Of a DNA stretch of 33,590 nt, positions 1 through 8,583 are shown in pieces. Both the position numbers and the translations under genes were made by a program. The notes below the pieces were generated by a model. That model had not been told where the DNA came from. It ran no database searches and saw only the letters and a list, made by a program, of their open reading frames with translations. Each line of letters opens with the position of its first letter. Within the stretch, counting starts at the first letter, position 1. The DNA comes from Mucilaginibacter sp. (lineage in GTDB: Bacteria; Bacteroidota; Bacteroidia; Sphingobacteriales; Sphingobacteriaceae), in assembly GCF_028288105.1 (NCBI RefSeq), contig NZ_JAQBOI010000006.1, positions 1 to 33,590 on the forward strand. Direction: 5' to 3'.

Positions 1-450
1 GACATATTTCTTCACTTGTGGAATACGCGTGCTTATGTTAAACCCGAGCAAGGGATTAAAGGGTATTTGCTAACGGTATCTAAAAATATAGTTTTTACCT
101 GGCTGAGAAATATCTCCCGAAAGAAAAGAATGCAATCGGAATTGGAAGCTTATTTCATTCGCGAGCAGGAAGAATTGCTTCCCGAAAAACGGATAGATGC
201 AACTTTTAGCCTGTCCACCTTACGTACCGCACTAAACGTACTGCCACCTAAAAGAAAAGTTGTTTTCGAAATGATCCGCTTTAAGGATATGACCTATAAT
301 CAAGTGGCCGATCAGCTTTCCATCAGCCGTAACGCGGTAAAAGATCATATGGTAAAAGCAAACCGGGTTGTTGAGGCTTTAAAAACCAATAAGGAATACC
401 TGGATTATATCACGCTATTTTATTTTCTTGTATTTTCCTGCTTAGTATAA
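1..450 (+). CDS. ECF (FecI-type) RNA polymerase sigma factor, 5'-truncated
   Basis: The 3' part of a sigma-70 family ECF factor. The frame is open to base 1 (it begins DIFLHLW), so the true start lies outside the window; a TTG at 16 is not a convincing start. The visible part carries the end of region 2 (GYLLTVSKNIVFTWLRN, a core- and -10-binding helix region) and a complete region 4 whose helix-turn-helix is MTYNQVADQLSISRNAVKDH. The hydrophobic C-terminal tail (LFYFLVFSCLV) is common in Bacteroidota FecI-like factors. A FecR gene and an STN-type TonB receptor follow, so by family knowledge this factor should direct transcription of that receptor when the FecR signal is relayed. The usual direct sigma-fecR adjacency is broken here by an opposite-strand gene. 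Confidence 0.9.
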   Translation, partial: DIFLHLWNTRAYVKPEQGIKGYLLTVSKNIVFTWLRNISRKKRMQSELEAYFIREQEELLPEKRIDATFSLSTLRTALNVLPPKRKVVFEMIRFKDMTYNQVADQLSISRNAVKDHMVKANRVVEALKTNKEYLDYITLFYFLVFSCLV

Positions 451-525
451 GTATTACTTATAAAACTTCTGTAATATATGTAGCTACTTTATGTTATGGA
501 AATATTCTCCCGCCACAGATTTCCG

Positions 526-1080
526 TCACTGTTTTAAGTAACGAAGCGCAACACATCCCGATTTTAAAATCTTTGAATCCACAAGTTTTAATTCTAATTT
601 CTCCTGTAGGTTAGTTTCTTCAAACAACCGTCTCCCTTCTCCTGCAACTAGTGGTTGGAAGACAAAATGGTATTCATCGACCAAACCAAGTTCTATCAAT
701 TGCGAAGGAAGAGTTACACCACCAAGCGAGATATTCTTGCCTTGTTCCTGTTTCAATTTCAATATTTCGTCTCCAGGATTTGTCCGAACAATTCTCGTGT
801 TTTTATCTTCAACCCTGTCTAACGTTTTGGAAAAAACAAGCTTGTCTATGGAGTCAAATACCCGCGCAAATTCGTTCGATGCTTTGCTCATAGACTGTTT
901 TTTTGCAACATCGGGCCAAAAAGGGATCATCAATTCGTAAGTTTTACGCCCATAAACGATCAGGTCAACATCTCGCATAAGGTCCGTAAAATATTCATGT
1001 ACACCTTCATAGCCAACCCCTTTGGTGTGGTCACAGCAGCCATCCAGGGTCAAGTTGATGCCATAGATTACCTTTCTCAT
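526..1080 (-). CDS. RibD C-terminal/dihydrofolate reductase-fold family protein
   Basis: A 184-aa cytosolic protein of the RibD_C/DHFR-like fold (YyaP/YwjB type). It starts MRKVIYGINLTLDGCCDH, the usual N-terminal strand of this family, continues with LIVYGRKTYELMIPFWPD (NADPH-site region) and ends with the SLGGVTLPSQLIELGLVD segment and the VAGEGRRLFEE motif near the C-terminus. The frame stays open upstream to 1188, but the extra 36 residues look unlike the family. A TAATTTTAG box on the - strand, close to the Bacteroidota -7 consensus, lies about 30 nt upstream of 1080 and so inside the extension. Substrate unknown; family members are annotated as reductases, often without assay. It lies antisense between the sigma factor and FecR genes, which suggests later insertion. 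Confidence 0.88.
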   Translation of the reverse strand: MRKVIYGINLTLDGCCDHTKGVGYEGVHEYFTDLMRDVDLIVYGRKTYELMIPFWPDVAKKQSMSKASNEFARVFDSIDKLVFSKTLDRVEDKNTRIVRTNPGDEILKLKQEQGKNISLGGVTLPSQLIELGLVDEYHFVFQPLVAGEGRRLFEETNLQEKLELKLVDSKILKSGCVALRYLKQ

Positions 1081-1214
1081 TGGATTGATTTTAGTATTTG
1101 GTTTCCTAAAATTAGTAATTTTTTTAGGGTTCGTTATATGGCCAGAGAATGATGATGGAGGCTCGGATAAAATGAGAATACATCTCAATAAAAAAGATAA
1201 ATCAAATTTATTTT

Positions 1215-1270
1215 TTTTAGAGCTACCCTAAAACCCTGCTCGGGTAGTATATATAAGTAGTCGGCCGATA
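1215..1270 (+). promoter_or_regulatory. Probable fecR promoter/leader with inverted repeat
   Basis: The stretch before fecR has a T-rich run, then CTACCC and GGGTAG as a 6-bp inverted repeat (about 1222-1247), followed by AGTATATATAAGTAG. It may be the retained sigma-to-fecR spacer of the ancestral locus, or a promoter read by the cognate ECF factor. No start site can be fixed from sequence alone. Confidence 0.35.
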
Positions 1271-1285
1271 TGAGGCGTTATTTAT

Positions 1286-2278
1286 ATGGATCATAACAGA
1301 AAGAAATATTTACACCGAAGGTATCTCACCAGGGAGCTTTCGAAAGAAGAGCTGAAAGAGTTCTTTAAAATGCTTGAACATAGTGATCCGCAGGATTTAG
1401 CAGATTTTGATGATATAGCTAACGAATTCCCTTCGGATTTTGAACCGGCCGAAGATATAGTACAAAAGATATTGCATAAACAACAAGCCGGAAAATTCTC
1501 CCGCTTAGTTTTTAGAGTAGCGGCAGCTGTCGTTATAGGCTTCGTTATATTATTTGGTGGTACTAAAATTTATCAGGAATATACTTTTATTCAGAAAACA
1601 AAAACTTTCGCTACCGTACGTGTGCCGCTTGGTAAAATAAAAAAGGTAAAACTCGAAGACGGGACAGTGATCACGTTAACTTCAGGTGCTGTTTTTAAAT
1701 ATCCGCAGGCATTTACCAAGACCGAACGCCAGGTTTATCTGTTAGAAGGCCAGGCCTTTTTTGAAGTAGCCCATGACAAAACCAAGCCGTTTCGTGTAAA
1801 TTCCGGTAAACTATCCACTACAGCCTTGGGTACATCTTTTATCATCAAGCATTATAAAAATTATGGTTATGAGAAGGTAAGCTTATATACCGGCAAAGTA
1901 CAGATTGACCGTAACGGTGTAACCGCCCCGCCGGTTATTTTACACCCCGGCCAGGAATTTGATTATCATAATGGCACGCTAAATACGGTGACAGGTTTTG
2001 ATAACTCTGAAGATGCGGTTAAGGCAGGAGTGTTAGACTTTAAACGTGTGCCTTTCCGGGATGCTATTTACAGCATGGCATCTTATTATAACGTAAATAT
2101 CCAATTCAATGAAGATGATTTTAAGAAATATAGCATCAGCGGTAATTTCAATAGCGGTTCTGTAGATGCATTGCTTAGCTCCCTCACTTTTATATATCCA
2201 TTTAAAGTAAACAAAATCAATTCGTCAACCTATAAACTGACCTTATCGAAAAAACAAAAACATAGAGGCCTTAAATAG
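1286..2278 (+). CDS. FecR family anti-sigma factor
   Basis: A 330-aa inner-membrane anti-sigma regulator. Residues 1-70 are a charged cytoplasmic domain that should bind the sigma factor. A transmembrane helix follows at about 74-91 (VFRVAAAVVIGFVILFGG). The periplasmic FecR domain (about 110-205) includes VPLGKIKKVKLEDGTVITL, LLEGQAFFEVAHD and TTALGTSF. A C-terminal DUF4974-type domain at about 255-325 includes FKRVPFRDAIYSMASYYNV; it resembles an STN/secretin domain and by family knowledge contacts the receptor. Length is normal. The stop is followed at once by a strong hairpin and then the receptor gene, the standard sigma, FecR, TonB-receptor order of Bacteroidota. Confidence 0.95.
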   Translation: MDHNRKKYLHRRYLTRELSKEELKEFFKMLEHSDPQDLADFDDIANEFPSDFEPAEDIVQKILHKQQAGKFSRLVFRVAAAVVIGFVILFGGTKIYQEYTFIQKTKTFATVRVPLGKIKKVKLEDGTVITLTSGAVFKYPQAFTKTERQVYLLEGQAFFEVAHDKTKPFRVNSGKLSTTALGTSFIIKHYKNYGYEKVSLYTGKVQIDRNGVTAPPVILHPGQEFDYHNGTLNTVTGFDNSEDAVKAGVLDFKRVPFRDAIYSMASYYNVNIQFNEDDFKKYSISGNFNSGSVDALLSSLTFIYPFKVNKINSSTYKLTLSKKQKHRGLK

Positions 2279-2304
2279 AAAGTACCGCGGCCAGGCGGTA
2301 CTTT
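2279..2304 (+). terminator. Hairpin after fecR (attenuator-like)
   Basis: A perfect 10-bp stem, AAAGTACCGC (2279-2288) with GCGGTACTTT (2295-2304), starts on the base after the fecR stop. There is no long U tract (CCTTAACAA follows), so partial termination or mRNA end protection between fecR and the receptor gene is more likely than a full stop. Confidence 0.6.
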
Positions 2305-2360
2305 CCTTAACAATTTGACCGGAAAAACCGGTAACAATCGAAACCACATTACTAAAAGCA

Positions 2361-5300
2361 ATGCAGCAATTCAAAAATATGATTTTTAATTTACCTATAA
2401 GTATACATTTAAGAACACAACACACCGCTTATTTATTTATCCTGTTCACCATTTTATTAAGCAGCCCGCTTTTTGCACAGGCAACGGGTAAAACAGATGG
2501 CAACTATAAAACTATCACTAAACCTGTCTCGCTTGAATTTGCGCAGGTAAATGCAGTACAGATACTCGAAGTATTAAAAACACAAACCAATTATAATTTT
2601 ATTTACAACCCAAACGAGCTTGAAAAGGTTGAACTAAAGAAAGTGAGTTATCGCCAGGAAGCCTTGGGGAAAGTCCTGGAAAAACTAACCGTATCCGGCA
2701 TGAACTTTTCCTTGTCGGGCAACTCTATCTATGTAAATTATACCAAACCCGCTCCGCTCAGGAAACCAGATCCCGGCCGTATTAGTGGTAAAATAGTTGA
2801 CGATAAGGGTGAAACTTTACCGGGTGCCAGTATAAGGGTTATCCAAACAGGGCAGGGTATTACCAGCAGTGTAGATGGTAGCTACCAGTTAACGCTTGAA
2901 CCGGGTACTTACACACTGGAGGTAAGTTATATCTCTTTTCAAACCAAACGCATCACAGAGGTTATTGTTAAAGCCGGGCAGCTTACCAGGTTGGATATCT
3001 CTTTAAAGGTATCATCCAGCGCTTTAAAGGAAGTGGTAGTACAATCCTCTTTTAAAAGAGAATCGATAACCGGTTTGTATGCGCAGCAAAAAAATAATGC
3101 TTCTATAACGGATGGTATCTCTGCCGAGCAAATATCACGTACGCCAGATAATAATTTGGGTCAGGTGCTTAAACGCATCAGCGGGGTAACCACAATAGAT
3201 ACCCGCTATGTGGTAGTAAGAGGGTTAACCGAACGTTACAACCAGGCCATGCTTGATGGGGTGATCATCCCCAGTACGGATATGAACCGCAGAAATTTTT
3301 CGTTCGACGTAGTTCCGCAGGAGCTGGTGAGTAACGTGGTAGTTAACAAAACAGCCAGCCCGGATATGTCTGCAGAGTTTTCTGGAGGCCAGATCCTGAT
3401 CAACACCCTGGATATTCCGGAGCAAAATTTTAACTCCTTTACCATTGGTACCGGTTATAACAGCCGTACCACCGGTAAGGATTTTGTAATGCTGGGCGGC
3501 CGTGGTAAATACGATTACTTTGGTTTTGATGATGGCCGCAGAAAAACGCCGATGAACCTTCAAGCATGGACACAGCAAAACAGCACTGACCCAATCCCTG
3601 CTTACGCTGTACCACAAAGCAAACATTTTAACAGCGAACAGCTTAAAGCCTATACTTATCAAGGGGCGCTGAACCAAAATTACCGCTTTTCGCTTGGCCG
3701 TTTATACCAGTTGAGAGAAGGATTAAAATTTGGCTTCACCGGAGGCTTAACTTATCGTAATACGCAGGAAACTAACCCTTTTATAACAGTACGAAACTCA
3801 AATTTGACTTTTGCCGGCAAGGGCGATCCTATTGATACTGCCGCGATCAGAAGCTCGGGCAGCTTGTATAAATTTAATACCACCATTGGTGGGGTGTTGA
3901 ATGCAGGTGTTCAGGGCGAAAAATTTAAAATAACTTCTAAAAATTACTACTCTCACGTACTTAACGAAACTTCGCAATATGCTTCCAGGTATGATGCCAC
4001 AGAAAGCAAAAGATTTATTGAATTTTTTGACAGCCCCGAATTTACTACGGTTTACCAGAGCAAATTGGAAGGCGAAAACCTGATCGGTAAAAATGGATTA
4101 AAGTTTAACTGGAGTGGCGCGTTAACCAACATCAGTCAGGATATTAAGGATATGAGACGACTGAGGTATAACAAGACAGCCAGTATAGCGGGAGTAGATT
4201 ATTATGACAGCCCGAACACTTCGGTGTTTAGTGACGGATCTGGTCTTTATGATTACCGCTTATCAACACATTTAAATGAACGGGATTATAACTGGTCGGC
4301 CAGTTTGAGCCAGCCCTTTAATTTTTTAAAGGATAAAAGCGTACTAAAAGTAGGTTATAATGGCTGGCGAAAGCAACGTTCTTTAGGGTCAAGCGAGGTG
4401 CGTATTATTAAGCAAGACGCAAATGCAGAGTTAACCGGCAGGTACGAGGATATTCTTGCCCCCCAAAGAATAGGTGCTACTGCCGACTCTGCATTTTATT
4501 ATGCCGATGCATCACGTAATGGGACCCAGTATACAGGTTCTTCTAAATATCATGCAGCCTATCTGATGCTGGATCAACGCTTTTTTCAAAAATTGAGGGT
4601 TGTTTACGGCGTAAGGGCAGAGAATTTTAACCTGGCCAACAGGCAGGAACAGTTTCTGCGTGCCCCCAATTTTAATGGTTTTGAGAAAGTAAATCCATTT
4701 ATAACAGGTGAAAAGAACTGGCGTTTTTTGCCATCTGTAAATATAAGTTACAGCTTAACCGACAAGATGAACCTAAGGGCTGCGTATTCCACCACCGTGG
4801 TACGACCGGATTTTAGAGAAACTTCTTATTTTGAGTTGTACGATGCTTATTTAGACGCTTTTATTAGCGGTTGGGACGTAGTGAGCACCAAGATAAAAAA
4901 TTATGATCTGCGATATGAATGGTACCCTTCATCTGGGGAGATCATTTCAGTATCGGCATTCTATAAAGATTTTGATAAACCCTTAGAGCTGGTTGATCAG
5001 CCTGTGAGCGGGGGAGGAGGCAGGTCACGTTTCCTTCGTTTCCAAAACCAGGACAGGGCCATAAATAAGGGGATTGAAATAGAGGTGCGTAAATCATTGG
5101 ATTTTATAGCAGACAAGCAATGGCTGCATAACCTAACGGTGTTTGGAAATGGTACCTGGACAAAATCAAAGGTTTACGCTTTAGCATATTTTGTAGATGC
5201 TGTTAATAATGGCGAGTCATTTAAATTACGGCAAGAGGTTATCCCGGGTGTTAACCGTCCTTTGTATGGCCAGTCTCCCTGGATGGCAAATGCAGGTATC

Positions 5301-5666
5301 AACTATAACTCAAAATATGTAGGTGCAAATGTGAGCTACAACCGGTCTGGTTACCGCTCGTATGTTACCGCAGTAGACCCAAATGGTATCGAATACGAGA
5401 ATGGCCGTAACCTGGTAGATCTGCAATTGAGTACGCGATTGCTTAAACAAAAGGCAGAGATCAGGCTGAATATTGCGAACATATTGGATGAGGAAACATT
5501 CTTTTATACCAATCCTACCGCTTACGTAGGCGGAACCGCAGATTATAACAATGGCTATGTACTGGTTAACGGAACCGATGCCTATGAAAAAGATAAAGGG
5601 GACCGCATATCTTATCGTGTAAAAAACGGAAGAACGGCCAGTTTGACCTTTACCTATAAGTTTTAA
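2361..5666 (+). CDS. TonB-dependent outer-membrane receptor with STN signalling domain
   Basis: An 1101-aa FecA-like transducer. The signal peptide core is at about 22-38 (AYLFILFTILLSSPLFAQ). An STN (secretin/TonB short N-terminal) domain at about 50-125 should contact FecR in the periplasm. A carboxypeptidase-regulatory-like Ig domain (about 140-225, GRISGKIVDDKGETLPGASI) is followed by a plug (about 245-355, including VRGLTERYNQAMLDGV) and a long beta-barrel ending LTFTYKF with the aromatic C-terminus of outer-membrane proteins. The second Met (residue 7) is an alternative start. The upstream sigma and FecR genes imply substrate-induced expression; a lipoprotein follows. The substrate cannot be told: there is no SusD partner, so a siderophore, metal complex or oligopeptide is as likely as a glycan. 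Confidence 0.93.
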   Translation: MQQFKNMIFNLPISIHLRTQHTAYLFILFTILLSSPLFAQATGKTDGNYKTITKPVSLEFAQVNAVQILEVLKTQTNYNFIYNPNELEKVELKKVSYRQEALGKVLEKLTVSGMNFSLSGNSIYVNYTKPAPLRKPDPGRISGKIVDDKGETLPGASIRVIQTGQGITSSVDGSYQLTLEPGTYTLEVSYISFQTKRITEVIVKAGQLTRLDISLKVSSSALKEVVVQSSFKRESITGLYAQQKNNASITDGISAEQISRTPDNNLGQVLKRISGVTTIDTRYVVVRGLTERYNQAMLDGVIIPSTDMNRRNFSFDVVPQELVSNVVVNKTASPDMSAEFSGGQILINTLDIPEQNFNSFTIGTGYNSRTTGKDFVMLGGRGKYDYFGFDDGRRKTPMNLQAWTQQNSTDPIPAYAVPQSKHFNSEQLKAYTYQGALNQNYRFSLGRLYQLREGLKFGFTGGLTYRNTQETNPFITVRNSNLTFAGKGDPIDTAAIRSSGSLYKFNTTIGGVLNAGVQGEKFKITSKNYYSHVLNETSQYASRYDATESKRFIEFFDSPEFTTVYQSKLEGENLIGKNGLKFNWSGALTNISQDIKDMRRLRYNKTASIAGVDYYDSPNTSVFSDGSGLYDYRLSTHLNERDYNWSASLSQPFNFLKDKSVLKVGYNGWRKQRSLGSSEVRIIKQDANAELTGRYEDILAPQRIGATADSAFYYADASRNGTQYTGSSKYHAAYLMLDQRFFQKLRVVYGVRAENFNLANRQEQFLRAPNFNGFEKVNPFITGEKNWRFLPSVNISYSLTDKMNLRAAYSTTVVRPDFRETSYFELYDAYLDAFISGWDVVSTKIKNYDLRYEWYPSSGEIISVSAFYKDFDKPLELVDQPVSGGGGRSRFLRFQNQDRAINKGIEIEVRKSLDFIADKQWLHNLTVFGNGTWTKSKVYALAYFVDAVNNGESFKLRQEVIPGVNRPLYGQSPWMANAGINYNSKYVGANVSYNRSGYRSYVTAVDPNGIEYENGRNLVDLQLSTRLLKQKAEIRLNIANILDEETFFYTNPTAYVGGTADYNNGYVLVNGTDAYEKDKGDRISYRVKNGRTASLTFTYKF

Positions 5667-5869
5667 AAAAGAAAAGATTTATAATTAATTAATACTTACA
5701 TATTGGAGGTTTAATTACTTTGATAAGTGATATAAAATACTATTAATCAATTAGTTATGAAAAATATTTTTTATGTTTTCCTTGCATTGGTTAAACTAAT
5801 AATTCAACTTTACAATGTTTTATAATACAAACAAAACCCTTTTATCCATTAATTAAAAATTCCTAACAA

Positions 5870-7303
5870 ATGAAAACAATCCATGCAACATTAGCAGCAC
5901 TCGCAGTAGCTGCTACCTTTGGCCTAACAAGCTGTAAGAAAGATTTAGTTGGTTCGAACGGAGATTTTAATAAATCTTCTAAAGCGCCTATTGATTACAG
6001 TACACTTCCACAAGTGCACTTAAGTGGTGTTTACACTGCAAAACGTGTTTTAAGCCCTGATACCTTGTATAAATTAGACGGGGTGGTTTATTTTTCGGGC
6101 GCCAATGCTAAATTGTATATTAAAGCAGGTACACACGTAGTAACCGGTAATGCGGTAACTTATGGCGGCAGGTCTTTAAAAGGCGTATTGGTTATAGCCA
6201 AAAATGCTCAGATATTCGCAAATGGTAACAAAAATAATGTTGCTGAAGCGAGCTATAACCCAGACAGTACCATCGTTTTTGGTCCTGATCCGGCTGTAGC
6301 AGTTCCGGTACCTGGTGATTTTGGCGGTGTTATTCTGTTAGGAAAAGCCCAAACCAACCAGCCAACCACTACGGTTATTGAAGGTATCCCAACTTCACCG
6401 CCGGCCGATGTTACTTTTGGTGGAACTACTACAAATGATAATTCAGGTGTTATACGTTTCGCCCGTATTGAGTATGCAGGATTTTTGTTATCAACTGATA
6501 ATGAAATCAATGGCCTTACTTTGGGTGGTGTAGGCTCTGGAACAACTTTAAACCACATCCAGGTATCTTTCAGTAATGATGATTCCTTCGAGTTTTTTGG
6601 CGGAACAGTTAATGCAGATCACCTTATTGCCTTAGCAGGAACTGATGATGATTTTGATTTTGACAATGGTTACTCTGGTACAATTCAGTATGCCCTTGCA
6701 TTGAAAGATCCTTTTTCTACCCACACAGTTTCTGGCGGTGTAAGCGATGCTAACGGTATCGAATCTGATAACAATGCTGCAGGAAATGGTGCTTTAACGC
6801 CACTTACAAACCCAAAACTTAGAAACTTTACTATCCTGGGTTACTCTACCAATGGCAGTGCATCAGATCTGGAAAAAGCTAACCACTGGAGAAGAGCATC
6901 ATCGCTTGATATTCAGAACTCAATTCTTGGCGGGTTTAACACAGGTGTTCAGTTTGAAGGTATTACTACTGCTGGTTCTATATTCCGCAACAACGTGGTA
7001 CAAGCCTATACAACTGCATCTACCACTACAACTACTAACCCGGCTACTTACAGCTTAATTAGTACTGATGTTTTAGCAAGCACAGCAGCAGCTAATGGTT
7101 TCCTTAAATTAACAAGCGCTTCTGCTTTCTATGACGAAAGTGCCTATACCCCGCTTAATTTAAGACCATTATCAACTTCACCTGCGTTTAGCGGTGGGAA
7201 CACTACCGGTGGTGGTACCGCTTACCGTGGTGCAATTGATCCTGCAGCTACAGCATCAACTATCTGGACAAGCAACTGGACAGATTTCACACCATCTTTT
7301 TAA
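5870..7303 (+). CDS. Surface lipoprotein of the Gly/Asp-rich beta-helix type
   Basis: A 477-aa lipoprotein with a signal peptidase II site at GLTSC (Cys22) and SCKK after it. The body has repeated short motifs typical of a right-handed beta-helix family common in Bacteroidota: GVILLGKAQTN, VIRFARIEYAG, NEINGLTLGGVGSGTTLNHI, DDSFEFFGGTVNADHL and DDDFDFDNGYSG. Members are often misnamed multidrug transporter in databases, but no membrane helices are visible. The Asp-rich stretch near residues 257-267 could bind Ca2+; that is an inference. It follows the STN-type receptor by about 200 nt and is probably its surface partner, loading or capturing the substrate. The family is recognised; the precise function is not known. 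Confidence 0.75.
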   Translation: MKTIHATLAALAVAATFGLTSCKKDLVGSNGDFNKSSKAPIDYSTLPQVHLSGVYTAKRVLSPDTLYKLDGVVYFSGANAKLYIKAGTHVVTGNAVTYGGRSLKGVLVIAKNAQIFANGNKNNVAEASYNPDSTIVFGPDPAVAVPVPGDFGGVILLGKAQTNQPTTTVIEGIPTSPPADVTFGGTTTNDNSGVIRFARIEYAGFLLSTDNEINGLTLGGVGSGTTLNHIQVSFSNDDSFEFFGGTVNADHLIALAGTDDDFDFDNGYSGTIQYALALKDPFSTHTVSGGVSDANGIESDNNAAGNGALTPLTNPKLRNFTILGYSTNGSASDLEKANHWRRASSLDIQNSILGGFNTGVQFEGITTAGSIFRNNVVQAYTTASTTTTTNPATYSLISTDVLASTAAANGFLKLTSASAFYDESAYTPLNLRPLSTSPAFSGGNTTGGGTAYRGAIDPAATASTIWTSNWTDFTPSF

Positions 7304-7350
7304 GTTTAAATTTCAATCTGTTTGTTTTATAAAACATAATATAAGTTAAT

Positions 7351-7378
7351 AAGTAGCGGCCCTAACAGGCCGCTACTT
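7351..7378 (+). terminator. Intercistronic hairpin
   Basis: A perfect 11-bp stem, AAGTAGCGGCC (7351-7361) with GGCCGCTACTT (7368-7378), and a 6-nt loop, 12 nt before the next ATG. No U tract follows. It is the same kind of element as the hairpin after fecR, so it is probably an attenuator or mRNA stabiliser between two genes of one unit. Confidence 0.6.
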
Positions 7379-7390
7379 TAAATCATTGAT

Positions 7391-8149
7391 ATGAAAAAAT
7401 ACATTTACTTTTTAATATTGCTAATTGCAACCGCTACTTATTCCTGCAAAAAAGAAGCTACGCTATCTAAGGCGGCCACGTTTGCCAGTGTTACATTTGA
7501 CGACCCATTTGATGTGTTTGCCGGCCCCAATGGCCCATTAATAATCACTTACCAGGGCAAACCCATTGAACCGCGAGCAGACAGAAGCCTGACGGTGTTG
7601 GCGGGCGAAGGCGAATTTGAGTTTTTTAACTCAGCTACCAATACCAGTGTTTTGACCAGGAAACTTACTATCAGCAAAGACACTGCAAAAACATACGTGT
7701 TTTTTAAACCAGACCCCGATGCGCCGCGTGTAGAGCTATTGGAAAACAACCAGCTTTTAGAGCCCCGCCCTGCCACAGAAGATCGTATAAAGGTTAAACT
7801 AGCAAACTTCGCCCAGTCTATTCTGGGTAATAAAAATATTAAAGTTGTTTTTAGCCAGAACGGAATTCCGGTAGATACTATCCAGACGGTTGGTTCGGAA
7901 TTTACCAACGGATATTCGGAGATGAGCAGGGAGATCAAGATAGTAAGAAATGTAAAGAGGCCCACTACTATTTATTCGGTAACTTTTTTGGATGAGAATA
8001 ACAACCCGGTTTTAGATACAAATAGTACACCCGTTGAAAGTACATTTATTTCAAATAATAGTGTAGGGGTTAACCTTTACACCATTATAATATCTGTTGT
8101 TGGAGGTCAAATCCCATATATTAGTACTCCTACGTTATTTGAAGACTAA
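7391..8149 (+). CDS. Lipoprotein of unknown function
   Basis: A 252-aa protein with a short signal peptide and lipobox ATYSC (Cys19, followed by KKEA). The rest is predicted beta-rich and soluble, with segments such as GEGEFEFFNSATNTSV and DRIKVKLANFAQSILGNKN, the latter faintly like DUF4397 proteins (RFANFSPDAP). I do not recognise a family. It lies about 90 nt after the beta-helix lipoprotein, behind an intercistronic hairpin, and is probably the last gene of the sigma/FecR/receptor unit. A role as accessory outer-membrane lipoprotein is inferred from position only. Confidence 0.8.
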   Translation: MKKYIYFLILLIATATYSCKKEATLSKAATFASVTFDDPFDVFAGPNGPLIITYQGKPIEPRADRSLTVLAGEGEFEFFNSATNTSVLTRKLTISKDTAKTYVFFKPDPDAPRVELLENNQLLEPRPATEDRIKVKLANFAQSILGNKNIKVVFSQNGIPVDTIQTVGSEFTNGYSEMSREIKIVRNVKRPTTIYSVTFLDENNNPVLDTNSTPVESTFISNNSVGVNLYTIIISVVGGQIPYISTPTLFED

Positions 8150-8292
8150 TATATTAGCAGCCGCTTGAATAAGAATTAGAGCCAGTGTATTCACTAAATC
8201 CAATGGTGTAGTCACAGCCAAAATATTAATAATTCAGTATAATTTATACCGCTTTATTCCTTATTCATAGGTAATATCAAGACTATAATCTA

Positions 8293-8348
8293 AAATATAT
8301 AATAAATTCTATAAAAACTATAGACATTATAGAATTTATTATATATTT
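8293..8348. repeat. 22-bp perfect inverted repeat at a promoter
   Basis: The arm 8293-8314 (AAATATATAATAAATTCTAT plus AA) is the exact reverse complement of 8327-8348, with a 12-nt spacer holding CTATAG. The right arm covers all but the last base of the -7 box of the promoter described next. As DNA it could be a dyad operator; as RNA it would lie upstream of the start site and so would not be transcribed from that promoter. A terminator for the upstream unit is possible but there is no T tract. The 8150-8292 stretch before it shows no gene. Confidence 0.75.
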
Positions 8349-8349
8349 G
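8342..8349 (+). promoter_or_regulatory. Bacteroidota-type -7 promoter element (TATATTTG)
   Basis: TATATTTGC matches the TAnnTTTG -7 consensus of the primary Bacteroidota sigma factor exactly, and lies about 25 nt upstream of the SAM riboswitch P1 helix. That places the transcript start at about 8356. The tRNA-Phe gene in this window has the same kind of box (TACATTTGC). A clear -33 TTG is not seen: its place is inside the inverted repeat, which hints that an activator or repressor acts there. Confidence 0.7.
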
Positions 8350-8374
8350 CATCATCATAATCGTTCTTTAATAA

Positions 8375-8485
8375 CTTATCCAGAAAGACAGAGGGAAAGG
8401 CCCGAAGACGTCTTAGCAACCTGTACCGGCTTTTAAGCTTGTAAAAGGTGCTAATTCCTGCTCCATTTAATGGGAGAAAGATAAG
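8375..8485 (+). ncRNA. SAM-I (S-box) riboswitch
   Basis: A canonical SAM-I aptamer. P1 is CTTATC (8375-8380) with GATAAG (8480-8485). J1/2 is AGA, P2a is AAGAC with GTCTT, and the internal GAGGGA...GGCCCGAAGA forms the kink-turn and pseudoknot side. AGCAACC (8415-8421) is the conserved J2/3 core, GGTGCTAATTCC (8447-8458) the P3/J3-4 core, and P4 is CTCCAT with ATGGGAG. It precedes a cysteine desulfurase gene. Known S-box logic predicts the gene is off when SAM is plentiful. The expression platform is weak: the 3' P1 strand can also pair with TTATCTTT (about 8515-8522), which ends near a 7-T run at 8529-8535, and a second GATAAG lies at 8538-8543. Confidence 0.93.
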
Positions 8486-8583
8486 ATGACAAGAAATTAA
8501 AAGTTTACAGCGCTTTATCTTTTGTGTCTTTTTTTGAGATAAGTTACTAAAGTAACATAGTAACATTTTAAAATATTTAGAAG

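Noticed and set aside
1081-1188. N-terminal extension of the RibD/DHFR-fold protein
   Set aside because: The extension is unlike the family, and a -7-like box lies inside it; start placed at 1080.
5757-5825. 22-codon hydrophobic frame (MKNIFYVFLALVKLIIQLYN) between the receptor and beta-helix lipoprotein
   Set aside because: AT-rich intergenic DNA, no supporting context, no charged end typical of small membrane proteins.
8293-8348. Reading the 22-bp inverted repeat as a terminator
   Set aside because: Very AT-rich stem without a following T tract, and it overlaps a consensus promoter.
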